Shown here one piece after another: positions 1-5,978 of a DNA stretch of 11,465 nucleotides; within the stretch, counting starts at the first letter, position 1, and each line of letters starts with the position of its first letter. Where the stretch lies: NCBI GenBank assembly GCA_913056415.1, contig CAJXNA010000041.1:1-11465 (forward strand), written 5' to 3'. The DNA is from an uncultured Chloroflexota bacterium (GTDB lineage: Bacteria; Chloroflexota; Dehalococcoidia; SM23-28-2; RBG-16-64-32). The notes under the pieces were generated by a model that searched no databases, had not been told where the DNA came from, and saw only the letters and a program-made list of their open reading frames with translations. Both the position numbers and the translations under genes were made by a program.

Positions 1-173
1 CCGCCAGGATCACAGCGACGGCGAAGGGCAGCGAGATACTCGTGTCGAACGTCGTCAGGGAGCTGGCAAAGGGCAAGGACTTCCTGTTCGCCGACCGAGG
101 TGAGGCTAACCTGAAGGGGTTCGACGAGCCGGTGCGGCTGTACGAGGTGAGGTGGCGGGAGGAGAGCACGTAG
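1..173 (+). CDS. Class III adenylate/guanylate cyclase, C-terminal end (5' truncated by window)
   Basis: Reading from base 3, the open frame ends at TAG 171-173 and encodes the last 56 residues of a class III nucleotide cyclase. The first residues, ARIT, match the arginine of the conserved N-x-x-x-R motif. The rest matches the C-terminal part of the complete cyclase next door, including the tail GFDEPVRLYEVRWREE. Most of the catalytic domain and any N-terminal sensor lie outside the window. The stop codon overlaps the GTG start of the next gene by one base, so the two cyclase genes are probably co-transcribed and translationally coupled. The family makes cAMP or cGMP; the residues that choose the base are not visible here. 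Confidence 0.85.
   Translation, partial: ARITATAKGSEILVSNVVRELAKGKDFLFADRGEANLKGFDEPVRLYEVRWREEST
119..165 (+). repeat. Cyclase-tail repeat, copy A
   Basis: This codes the end of the upstream cyclase. Bases 129-156 are identical over 28 bases to 2379-2406 and differ at one base from 1481-1508. It is protein-coding homology between tandem paralogs, but it is nearly identical at DNA level and so could serve as a recombination substrate. Confidence 0.7.
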
Positions 174-2314
174 TGGAGCCGCGCATCCAGTACGCCAAGA
201 CCACCGACGGCGTAAGCATTGCCTTCTATACGATGGGAGAGGGGATGCCGCTCGTGTACATGCCGCCGGCGGGCATTTCCATCGAAACCGAGTGGCAAAT
301 TCCAGGGTGCCTGCAGTGGATTGAACGGCTAGCCGAGAAGAGAAAAATCATCCGGTACGACCCCAGGGAGTTCGTACCATCAGAGGGCGAGGAGGCCCGC
401 TGGTCTCTGGAAGCCCCAATGCTCGACCTCGAGGCGGTAGTGGGGCGCCTCGGCCTCGATAGGTTTGCTCTCTACGCCACCACATCGGTGGGGCCATTGG
501 CCATCACCTATACAGCCCACCACCCTGAGCGGGTATCGCACCTCATCCTGTCGCACTGCTTTGCGCGGGGCGCCGACATCATGAAAACGCCGCAAGTTGA
601 GGGACTGATGGCGCTCGTGGAGAAGGACTGGGTACTGTTTACGGAGACGTTTGCGCACGTCGGGTGGGGGTGGTCGGCCGGCGAGCCAGCGCGTCTGGGG
701 GCTGCGAGCATGCGGGAAAGAACCACGCCGGAGGGAATGCTGTCGCTCTTCGAGGCTCTCACCGAGCTGGATGTGACGGACTTGCTATCGCAGGTGAGGT
801 CACCAACGTTGGTGCTCCACCGCCGACAGGTTTCCGTACCGCCCGTCGCCGTTTCCAAGAGTCTTGCCTCCCAGATACCGGATGCCCGTCTAGTTCTCTT
901 AGAAGGCGAGTCGCAAGTCCCGTACATTGGAGACCCAGAGGCTGTATACCAGGCCTTCGACGAGTTCCTGGGCGCAAGTGGAAAGCCTGAAGCTGCCGAG
1001 GCGCCTGAGGCGGGTGCATTCCGCACCGTCCTGTTCACAGACGTGGAGGGGTCAACGGTACTTACCGAACGCCTCGGTGACGCGAAGGCCCGAGACCTGC
1101 TGCGGGAGCATGAGCGCATGGTGCGGGAGGCGCTGAAGTCGCACGGCGGCGCGGAGGTGAAGACGATGGGGGACGGGTTCATGGCCTCGTTCTCCTCGGC
1201 GACCAAGGCGCTGGAGTGCGCCATCGCCATGCAGCGGGCGTTCGCGGAGCACAACGAGGGGGCAGAGGAGCCAATCCGGGTTCGTATCGGGCTTAACGCG
1301 GGAGAGCCGATAGCGGAGGACGATGACCTGTTCGGGACAGCTGTGAACCTCGCTGCGCGCATATGTGCACACGCTGAGGCGGGTCAGATTCTCGCTCCTG
1401 TTGTCGTTAGGGAGCTGGCGGCAGGCAAGCAATTCCTGCTTGCCGATCTGGGCGAGACGGAGCTGCGGGGGTTCGAGGACCCGGTGCGGCTGTTCGAGGT
1501 GAGGTGGCGAGAGGAGGGCAGAATGGAACGAGACATCGTCTTGACCGGCTATGACGCGGTGTATGCGGCCACGCCGAACAGCCCAACGCTGCGCCGTCTG
1601 TGGCACGAACATGCAGAAGGCGATGATTACCCGGAGCAGTTTGGACATGTCAGCTTCGTTACCCTGCCCGAACTACGGCATATTGCCGCCGAACTCCATC
1701 TTAATCCCGGCGACACGCTGGTCGATCTCGGTTGCGGCCGGGGTGGTCCGGCGCTCTGGGTGGCACGCGAGACTGGGGCACGCCTTATCGGAGTAGACTT
1801 CTCGCCTGTCGCCGTGGAGCAGGCCAGTGCGCGGGCGGTTGAACTCGATCTGGCCGGGCAGGCGCAGTTCGTCGTCGGCTCTTTCGCTGATACCGGGCTG
1901 GAAACCGGTTCAGCCGATGGGGCGATGAGTGAAGATGCGATACAGTACGCGCCCGACAAGCGAGCCGCCATGGTTGAGGCCGCACGCATCCTGCGCCCGG
2001 GCGGACGGTTGGTGTTCACCGCCTTTGAGGTGGACGCGGATCGCGCTGCGAACCTGCCAACGTTCGGCATCGATCCGATCGATGACTACCGGCCGCTACT
2101 GAGGGAGGCGGGCTTCAGCGTCGGGATCTACGAGGAGGTTCCGGGCTGGCCAGAACCGATGACGACCACCTACTCCGCCCTTCTCGACGCGAGTGAGGCT
2201 CTGAAGCAGGAAATGGGCGAGGATGCCAGTCGGTGGCTCTTCCTTGAGCTATCGATAACGCTTCAACAACGACCTTACCGACGGCGAGTGCTGGTCACGG
2301 CAACAAGGGAGTAA
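173..2314 (+). CDS. Three-domain protein: alpha/beta-hydrolase, adenylate cyclase, SAM methyltransferase
   Basis: The 713-residue product starts at GTG 173. GGAGGAG (158-164) lies 8 bases upstream and the start overlaps the upstream stop; GTG 152 is an in-frame alternative. Residues 1-270 are an alpha/beta-hydrolase fold with Ser105 in TTSVG. The usual acid and His positions are not conserved (EGESQVP has Gln248), so this part is probably a ligand sensor rather than an enzyme. A short Ala/Glu/Pro linker follows. Residues 284-445 are a class III cyclase with metal ligands Asp290 (FTDVEGST) and Asp334 (KTMGDG), adenine-type Lys330 and Asp385, and Asn392 and Arg396, so it is predicted to make cAMP. 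Residues 451-713 are a Rossmann methyltransferase: motif I VDLGCGRGG (517-525), Asp542 after strand 2, and a late GGRLVFTAFE. Its substrate is unknown. Met451 has its own upstream GAGGAGGG, so separate translation of the methyltransferase is possible. No membrane segment is evident, so it is probably cytoplasmic. Confidence 0.9.
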   Translation: MEPRIQYAKTTDGVSIAFYTMGEGMPLVYMPPAGISIETEWQIPGCLQWIERLAEKRKIIRYDPREFVPSEGEEARWSLEAPMLDLEAVVGRLGLDRFALYATTSVGPLAITYTAHHPERVSHLILSHCFARGADIMKTPQVEGLMALVEKDWVLFTETFAHVGWGWSAGEPARLGAASMRERTTPEGMLSLFEALTELDVTDLLSQVRSPTLVLHRRQVSVPPVAVSKSLASQIPDARLVLLEGESQVPYIGDPEAVYQAFDEFLGASGKPEAAEAPEAGAFRTVLFTDVEGSTVLTERLGDAKARDLLREHERMVREALKSHGGAEVKTMGDGFMASFSSATKALECAIAMQRAFAEHNEGAEEPIRVRIGLNAGEPIAEDDDLFGTAVNLAARICAHAEAGQILAPVVVRELAAGKQFLLADLGETELRGFEDPVRLFEVRWREEGRMERDIVLTGYDAVYAATPNSPTLRRLWHEHAEGDDYPEQFGHVSFVTLPELRHIAAELHLNPGDTLVDLGCGRGGPALWVARETGARLIGVDFSPVAVEQASARAVELDLAGQAQFVVGSFADTGLETGSADGAMSEDAIQYAPDKRAAMVEAARILRPGGRLVFTAFEVDADRAANLPTFGIDPIDDYRPLLREAGFSVGIYEEVPGWPEPMTTTYSALLDASEALKQEMGEDASRWLFLELSITLQQRPYRRRVLVTATRE
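1470..1516 (+). repeat. Cyclase-tail repeat, copy B (at the methyltransferase fusion point)
   Basis: This codes GFEDPVRLFEVRWREE at the end of the cyclase domain. It is the same block that sits immediately before the stop codon in the upstream cyclase, but here the frame runs on into the methyltransferase instead of terminating. It marks the fusion joint. Confidence 0.7.
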
Positions 2315-2366
2315 ACTAAGGACATCCTCCGGCCCTTTCTTCCGCTGTGGAGGAGTCCCGCTCAGT

Positions 2367-2417
2367 GGCCTCGAGGACCCGGTGCGGCTGTACGAGGTGA
2401 GGTGGCAGGAGGACTAA
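2367..2417 (+). pseudogene. Orphan cyclase C-terminal tail (remnant)
   Basis: The short frame reads GLEDPVRLYEVRWQED and then TAA. It matches the C-terminal end of the two cyclases upstream, and 28 bases (2379-2406) are identical to 129-156. No cyclase core precedes it: 2315-2366 shows no recognisable domain and no start signal for this frame. The simplest reading is the last bit of a third tandem cyclase gene whose body was deleted, or the original tail of the neighbour displaced when the methyltransferase segment arrived. Confidence 0.7.
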
Positions 2418-2432
2418 TCGCCTAGCCCCTCG

Positions 2433-2461
2433 TTGACACCCACCCAACCCAGGCGCAGAAT
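2433..2461 (+). promoter_or_regulatory. Candidate sigma-70-type promoter for the SPFH gene
   Basis: TTGACA (2433-2438, perfect -35) is followed after 17 bases by CAGAAT (2456-2461, 4 of 6 against TATAAT). It lies after the cyclase remnant and 65 bases before the TTG start of the SPFH gene. It would make that gene a separate transcription unit. It is a sequence match only. Confidence 0.5.
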
Positions 2462-2513
2462 ACCATTGCCCAGAAACGTTCCAGAAGGATAAGGGAACAA
2501 TTGCTTAATCGGG

Positions 2514-2519
2514 AAGGAG
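2514..2519 (+). promoter_or_regulatory. Ribosome binding site that selects a TTG start
   Basis: AAGGAG lies 7 bases before TTG 2527, ideal spacing. The first ATG in frame (2545) is 25 bases from this site and would remove part of the first membrane helix. This favours the TTG start. Confidence 0.65.
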
Positions 2520-2526
2520 AAGGCAT

Positions 2527-3567
2527 TTGGGTTGGATAATCAGCATGATCTTTGCCGTCGTCGTCTGCACGATCCTCTTCTTCGTAGGACGAGCATTACA
2601 CAGAAGCGGCAAAGAGAGGCGCAGCGTGGCCGAGGCCAGAGACTACGGCTACAGCTCCTTGGGTGACGCCAAAACCATGGAAACCGGAGGTACACTGCTA
2701 ACAATAGGTGCCTTCGTCCTCTTCTTCCTCTGGGTCGGGTTGCACACCCTCATCTCTAGTATCCATCAGGTGCCCGCCGGTCACGCAGGAGTCATCCGCG
2801 AGTTTGGCGCCATCGTCGCCCAGACAGACGACGGCTTCCAGTTCATCCCACCGTGGAGAACCCTTGAGAGCGCTGACACGAGGGTGCAGACATGGGTCTT
2901 CACTGACGACCCCAGCAACATCCCGGCAGGCGCGAAGCTGGCGGGCGAAGGGCTAGGCAGCTTCAGCGAGGAGACCCAAGACGTCTTCATCAACGCGACG
3001 CTGAACATCGAAGTCTCTCCGGGCGACATCCAGGAGCTGTACCGCAACGTGGGCCGCGACTACTTCGACAAGCTGGTGCCTACACGGGTGCGACAGCTGT
3101 TCAAGAATGAGACGGTGAAGTTCAAGGCTGTCGATATCGCCCCTAACCGCGAGCAGATCCGCACGGCGGTGGAGGAGAATCTACGCGAGGAACTGAGCAA
3201 GTTCTCAATCGACGTCGTCGCGCTTCTTATCGACAACATCGACTTCAACCAGCCGTTCAAGGACGCGATCGAGGCGAAGCAGGTGGCGACTCAGAACGCT
3301 CAGGAAGAGGCAGAGCGCATCACGCAGAGGGAGAACGAGGCCAAACAGGTGATCGCGGAGGCCGAGGGCACGAAGCAGGCCACCATCACCATCGCCGAGG
3401 GTCAGGCGGAGGCCAACAGGCTGCTGGATGCGTCGTTGACGCCTAACGTTATCCTTTTCCAGGCCATCCAGAAGCTGGCGGACGATCTCGACATTGCCAT
3501 ACTACCGGCAGGTGAGGGGGTGATTATCGACCCAACAACGCTGCTGACACCAAACACACCCGAATGA
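2527..3567 (+). CDS. SPFH/band-7 (prohibitin/stomatin-like) membrane protein
   Basis: The product has 346 residues with TTG as start. Residues 3-21 and 54-77 are hydrophobic membrane segments separated by a short basic loop. From about residue 80 (VPAGHAGVIREFG) a band-7/SPFH domain runs to about 235, with typical phrases such as DGFQFIPPW and the RVRQLFKNE region. It is followed by an Ala/Glu/Lys/Gln-rich helix (about 236-300, EAKQVATQNAQEEAERI, then EAEGTKQATITIAEGQAEA) expected to form the coiled coil of this family. SPFH proteins oligomerise into membrane scaffolds that organise microdomains and protect or regulate membrane proteases. No specific partner is visible here. The gene has its own promoter candidate and is followed by a 104-base gap in which I see nothing. 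The family call is firm; the biological role is open. Confidence 0.9.
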   Translation: MGWIISMIFAVVVCTILFFVGRALHRSGKERRSVAEARDYGYSSLGDAKTMETGGTLLTIGAFVLFFLWVGLHTLISSIHQVPAGHAGVIREFGAIVAQTDDGFQFIPPWRTLESADTRVQTWVFTDDPSNIPAGAKLAGEGLGSFSEETQDVFINATLNIEVSPGDIQELYRNVGRDYFDKLVPTRVRQLFKNETVKFKAVDIAPNREQIRTAVEENLREELSKFSIDVVALLIDNIDFNQPFKDAIEAKQVATQNAQEEAERITQRENEAKQVIAEAEGTKQATITIAEGQAEANRLLDASLTPNVILFQAIQKLADDLDIAILPAGEGVIIDPTTLLTPNTPE

Positions 3568-3671
3568 TTTCGATAATGACCCGACGCGAACAAGATGCTC
3601 GTCGCTATCATCTACACCGGCAGAGATGTTAGCGAGGGCAAGGAGAAGCGTAGCCTTCAATTAGGAGCCCG

Positions 3672-3899
3672 ATGAACGACAAGCCAGTCCAGCAGCCCCC
3701 GGAAATGGTGATGGCGGCTCTCTTCGAGGGCAAGTCGAGCGACGAGCAGAAGGCGCTGCTCGCAGCCCTCGAACGCAGCGGAGCCGCACTGTATCGTGTC
3801 CTCGCGGCGAACGAGACGGATGCGGCTAGTAGAGAGGCCCTTCTGCAAGCCGCGGAACGGGAAGAGGAGAACGCACGAACGCTTGAGGGGATGGCCTGA
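3672..3899 (+). CDS. Small hypothetical protein, 75 residues
   Basis: I do not recognise this protein. AGGAG (3663-3667) precedes ATG 3672 by 4 bases, a little short but usable. The product is soluble, has no Cys, and looks almost entirely alpha-helical. Residues 1-12 are a Pro/Gln-rich start. The rest is rich in Ala, Glu and Leu with heptad-like spacing (SSDEQKALLAALERSG, then REALLQAAEREEENARTLEG), so a small helical bundle or coiled coil is plausible. Third codon positions are strongly G/C like the surrounding genes, which supports real coding. It lies between the SPFH gene and ilvE on the same strand; no functional link can be shown. Confidence 0.6.
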   Translation: MNDKPVQQPPEMVMAALFEGKSSDEQKALLAALERSGAALYRVLAANETDAASREALLQAAEREEENARTLEGMA

Positions 3900-3919
3900 G
3901 CTTCGCAGAGCAGGTGCGG

Positions 3920-3955
3920 GCGACCCCGCCTGAGGCGGGCCAGGCTTCGGGTCGC
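3920..3955 (+). terminator. Nested GC-rich inverted repeat, possible terminator
   Basis: GCGACCC (3920-3926) can pair with GGGTCGC (3949-3955). Inside it CCCGCC (3925-3930) can pair with GGCGGG (3934-3939) across a TGA loop; the two stems share two bases, so they compete at the edge. It lies 20 bases after the stop of the small protein gene and before the ilvE promoter, a natural place for a terminator. No T-run follows, so it is either a weak terminator or an unrelated structured element. Confidence 0.4.
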
Positions 3956-4009
3956 TCTACGCCGCATGCTGCCACGAATCGCGCTGTGGCGCGTACACGG
4001 CGATCTGCC

Positions 4010-4015
4010 TATAAT
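4010..4015 (+). promoter_or_regulatory. -10 box of the ilvE promoter
   Basis: A perfect TATAAT lies 31 bases before the ilvE ATG at 4047. I see no good -35 at 16-18 bases upstream. Transcription would start near 4022, giving a leader of about 25 bases carrying AAAGGAG (4032-4038). Starts upstream of the box in the same frame, such as ATG 3966, would therefore not be in this transcript. Confidence 0.5.
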
Positions 4016-4046
4016 TAGGGTCACCGCTGCGAAAGGAGCCGTCCGC

Positions 4047-4988
4047 ATGCCGGAAGCGCCCATACCACACGCTTACTTCCAGAAGCAGTTTATGCCTCTG
4101 GCCGAAGCCAAGATCGGCATCATGACGCACGCCTTCAACTACGGCACGGGCGTGTTCGAGGGCATCCGCGGCAACTGGAACGATGCGGAGCAGCAGATCT
4201 ACCTGTTCCGCCTGAAGGAGCACTTCGACCGGCTGCGCAAGAGCTGCCGCATCATGCGGATCGAATTCGAGTACTCCAATGAGGAGCTTCAGTCGATAAT
4301 CACGAAGCTAGTCGAGATGTCCGGCTACCGAGAGGATGTCTACATCCGGCCGCTGGCCTATAAGAGCTCCGAGGTGCTGGGGGTTCGCCTGCACGACCTG
4401 GATGACGACTTTCTGATGTTTATCGCGCCGTTCGGGCCCTATCTGGACATCGAGAAGGGGGCGCGCTGCTGCACCTCATCCTGGCGGCGGGTGGAGGACA
4501 CCGCCATTCCCGCCCGCGCCAAGATCACTGGCATCTATGCCAACTCCGCCCTGGCGAAGACGGAGGCGCAGCTAAACGGCTTCGATGAGGCGATTATGCT
4601 GGACGAGCGGGGCCACGTCTCCGAGGGCTCCGGCGAGAACATCTTCGTCGTTGACGGCGACCGGCTGATCACGCCGCCGCCGTCCTCCAACATCCTTGTG
4701 GGCATCACCCGCGAAACGGTGATCATCCTGGCCCGCGAGGAGATGGGGATGGAGACGGTGGAGCGGGATATCGACCGGAGCGAGCTGTACGCCGCGGAGG
4801 AGTGCTTCATGACGGGGACGGCCGCTCACGTGACGCCCGTGGTGGAGCTGGACCACCGCCCGATTGGGAACAGCAAGGCGGGCCCAGTCTCCAAGCGGCT
4901 GATGCAGCTCTACTTCGATGTGATCACGGCCCGCAATTCCAAGTACGCCTCCTGGTGCACCCCGTGCTATTCAAAGGTCAAGGCGTAA
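4047..4988 (+). CDS. ilvE: Branched-chain amino acid aminotransferase (fold-type IV PLP enzyme)
   Basis: The product has 313 residues from ATG 4047, chosen because AAAGGAG (4032-4038) lies 8 bases upstream and a TATAAT box precedes it. The enzyme reversibly transfers the amino group between glutamate and the 2-oxo acids of Leu, Ile and Val, the last step of their synthesis. Visible hallmarks are HAFNYGTGVFEGIRG near the N-terminus, PLP-binding Lys159 in ARAKITGIYANSALAK (same number as in E. coli IlvE), Glu193 in SEGSGENIF, the phosphate-binding NILVGITRE, and TGTAAHVTPV. Length is typical. The C-terminus is slightly odd, ending in a region with Cys304-Thr-Pro-Cys307. ilvD, which supplies its substrates, lies about 3.1 kb downstream on the same strand under separate control. 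A D-amino-acid aminotransferase or 4-amino-4-deoxychorismate lyase is less likely given the motif set. Confidence 0.93.
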   Translation: MPEAPIPHAYFQKQFMPLAEAKIGIMTHAFNYGTGVFEGIRGNWNDAEQQIYLFRLKEHFDRLRKSCRIMRIEFEYSNEELQSIITKLVEMSGYREDVYIRPLAYKSSEVLGVRLHDLDDDFLMFIAPFGPYLDIEKGARCCTSSWRRVEDTAIPARAKITGIYANSALAKTEAQLNGFDEAIMLDERGHVSEGSGENIFVVDGDRLITPPPSSNILVGITRETVIILAREEMGMETVERDIDRSELYAAEECFMTGTAAHVTPVVELDHRPIGNSKAGPVSKRLMQLYFDVITARNSKYASWCTPCYSKVKA

Positions 4989-5878
4989 TCATAGAGCGGC
5001 CCCAGCGCAGACTGGGGGTAGTGGTGGCGGCCGTGCCGGCTGTAATCGCCGTTGGTCTGGCCTTCGCCCTCATCGCCAAGGCTACGACCTGGCCCGTCTC
5101 GCTCACCCAGTTCACGGCTATCTCCGGCGCCCTCGTGCTCATCGTCCTCGCCCTGGTGTTCGCCTTCTGGGCCTACGCCTGCTATACGCTGCAGTACGTG
5201 GTGGACGGCAGCGGTCTCACCATCGCCTGGGGGACGCTGAAGCACTTCATCCCGATGGACCGCATCGAGGGCCTGTCCCTGGGTCGTGGCGAGGATCGCC
5301 CAGCGCTGCGGGGGTTGAACTGGCCCGGCCTGCACGTCGGCCGCGGTCAGGTAGGCGGAGAGGAAGTGCTGTTCTACTCCACCCACCGTTCGGCCGAGGA
5401 GATCGTCTACGTGCGAACGCCGGCGGCGACGTACGCGGTCAGTCCGCAGGACCCACCGCGGTTCATCGCCGAGGTGGAGCGGTTCAAGCGATCGGCGGAG
5501 GCCGGCGGCAGGGAGTCCGTCCAGCGTGACGGCGTGGGCGGCCATCCCATCTGGGCCGACCGGGTCGCCCAGTGGCTGGCGCTGGCCGCCGTCCTCGTCA
5601 ACCTCGCCTTGTGGGGATACGTGTTCGCCATCTACCCGGACCTTAGCCCGCAGATCACGATCGAGTTTCCTCCTCTGGGGGAGGTCACGGACCTGCATTC
5701 TCGCAACGCTATCCTGCTGATACCGGCGGCGGCGGCGGCGGTCCTGGCGGTCAACCTGATAGCGGGCCTGGGTTTCCAGTGGCGGGAGCGGGCGGCGACG
5801 TATCTGATGCTTAGCGGCAGCGTGTTCCTTCAGTTCCTGTTCTGGGTATCAGCCGGCATCGCCATAGCGAACGCTTAG
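4964..5878 (+). CDS. Five-helix membrane protein with bacterial PH-like domain
   Basis: The product has about 304 residues if GTG 4964 is the start, which overlaps the ilvE 3' end by 25 bases. GTG 5021 is another option, and no clear ribosome site decides. Two N-terminal membrane helices (about 17-38 and 49-72) are followed by a beta-rich segment (about 76-175) of the bacterial pleckstrin-homology type: YVVDGSGLTIAWG, IPMDRIEGL, LRGLNWPGLHVGRG, then a segment ending YAVSPQDPPRFIAEVERF. Three more helices follow (about 203-226, 249-271, 280-302). The PH-like part should face the cytoplasm if the N-terminus is inside. Function is unknown; the domain usually serves protein interaction or membrane organisation. 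Overlap with ilvE suggests co-transcription and coupling, although no metabolic link is evident. Confidence 0.75.
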   Translation: MLFKGQGVIIERPQRRLGVVVAAVPAVIAVGLAFALIAKATTWPVSLTQFTAISGALVLIVLALVFAFWAYACYTLQYVVDGSGLTIAWGTLKHFIPMDRIEGLSLGRGEDRPALRGLNWPGLHVGRGQVGGEEVLFYSTHRSAEEIVYVRTPAATYAVSPQDPPRFIAEVERFKRSAEAGGRESVQRDGVGGHPIWADRVAQWLALAAVLVNLALWGYVFAIYPDLSPQITIEFPPLGEVTDLHSRNAILLIPAAAAAVLAVNLIAGLGFQWRERAATYLMLSGSVFLQFLFWVSAGIAIANA

Positions 5879-5962
5879 CGCGGCCGTTTAGGGCCTAGGG
5901 CCAACAAGAGCCCGTGGTGTCGGGGAACAGCAAAGCACTTCTCTGAGCGAGCGCCCTGCTGC

Positions 5963-5968
5963 TAAACT
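5963..5968 (+). promoter_or_regulatory. Possible -10 element for a leaderless transcript
   Basis: TAAACT (4 of 6 against TATAAT) lies 7-10 bases before GTG 5976 / ATG 5979 of the flavoprotein gene. No ribosome binding site is visible before those starts. If real, transcription would begin at or next to the start codon. No convincing -35 was found. Confidence 0.3.
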
Positions 5969-5978
5969 GATGGGCGTG

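Noticed and set aside
508..1362. Open frame of 284 codons on the minus strand opposite the hydrolase-cyclase gene
   Set aside because: Low-complexity Ser/Arg/Ala product with no recognisable motif, fully antisense to a convincing gene.
3966..4046. Upstream ATG extension of ilvE
   Set aside because: It lies before the TATAAT box, has no ribosome site and adds 27 residues unlike the family; ATG 4047 has AAAGGAG at 8 bases.
3629..4063. Minus-strand open frame of 144 codons around the small protein gene and ilvE promoter
   Set aside because: The Arg/Ser/Ala-rich translation has no motif; the plus strand has a ribosome site, coherent codon bias, a TATAAT box and the ilvE start.
4802..4963. Upstream extension of the PH-domain membrane protein into the ilvE reading region
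   Set aside because: These codons are out-of-frame translation of ilvE and give a residue string with no family likeness.
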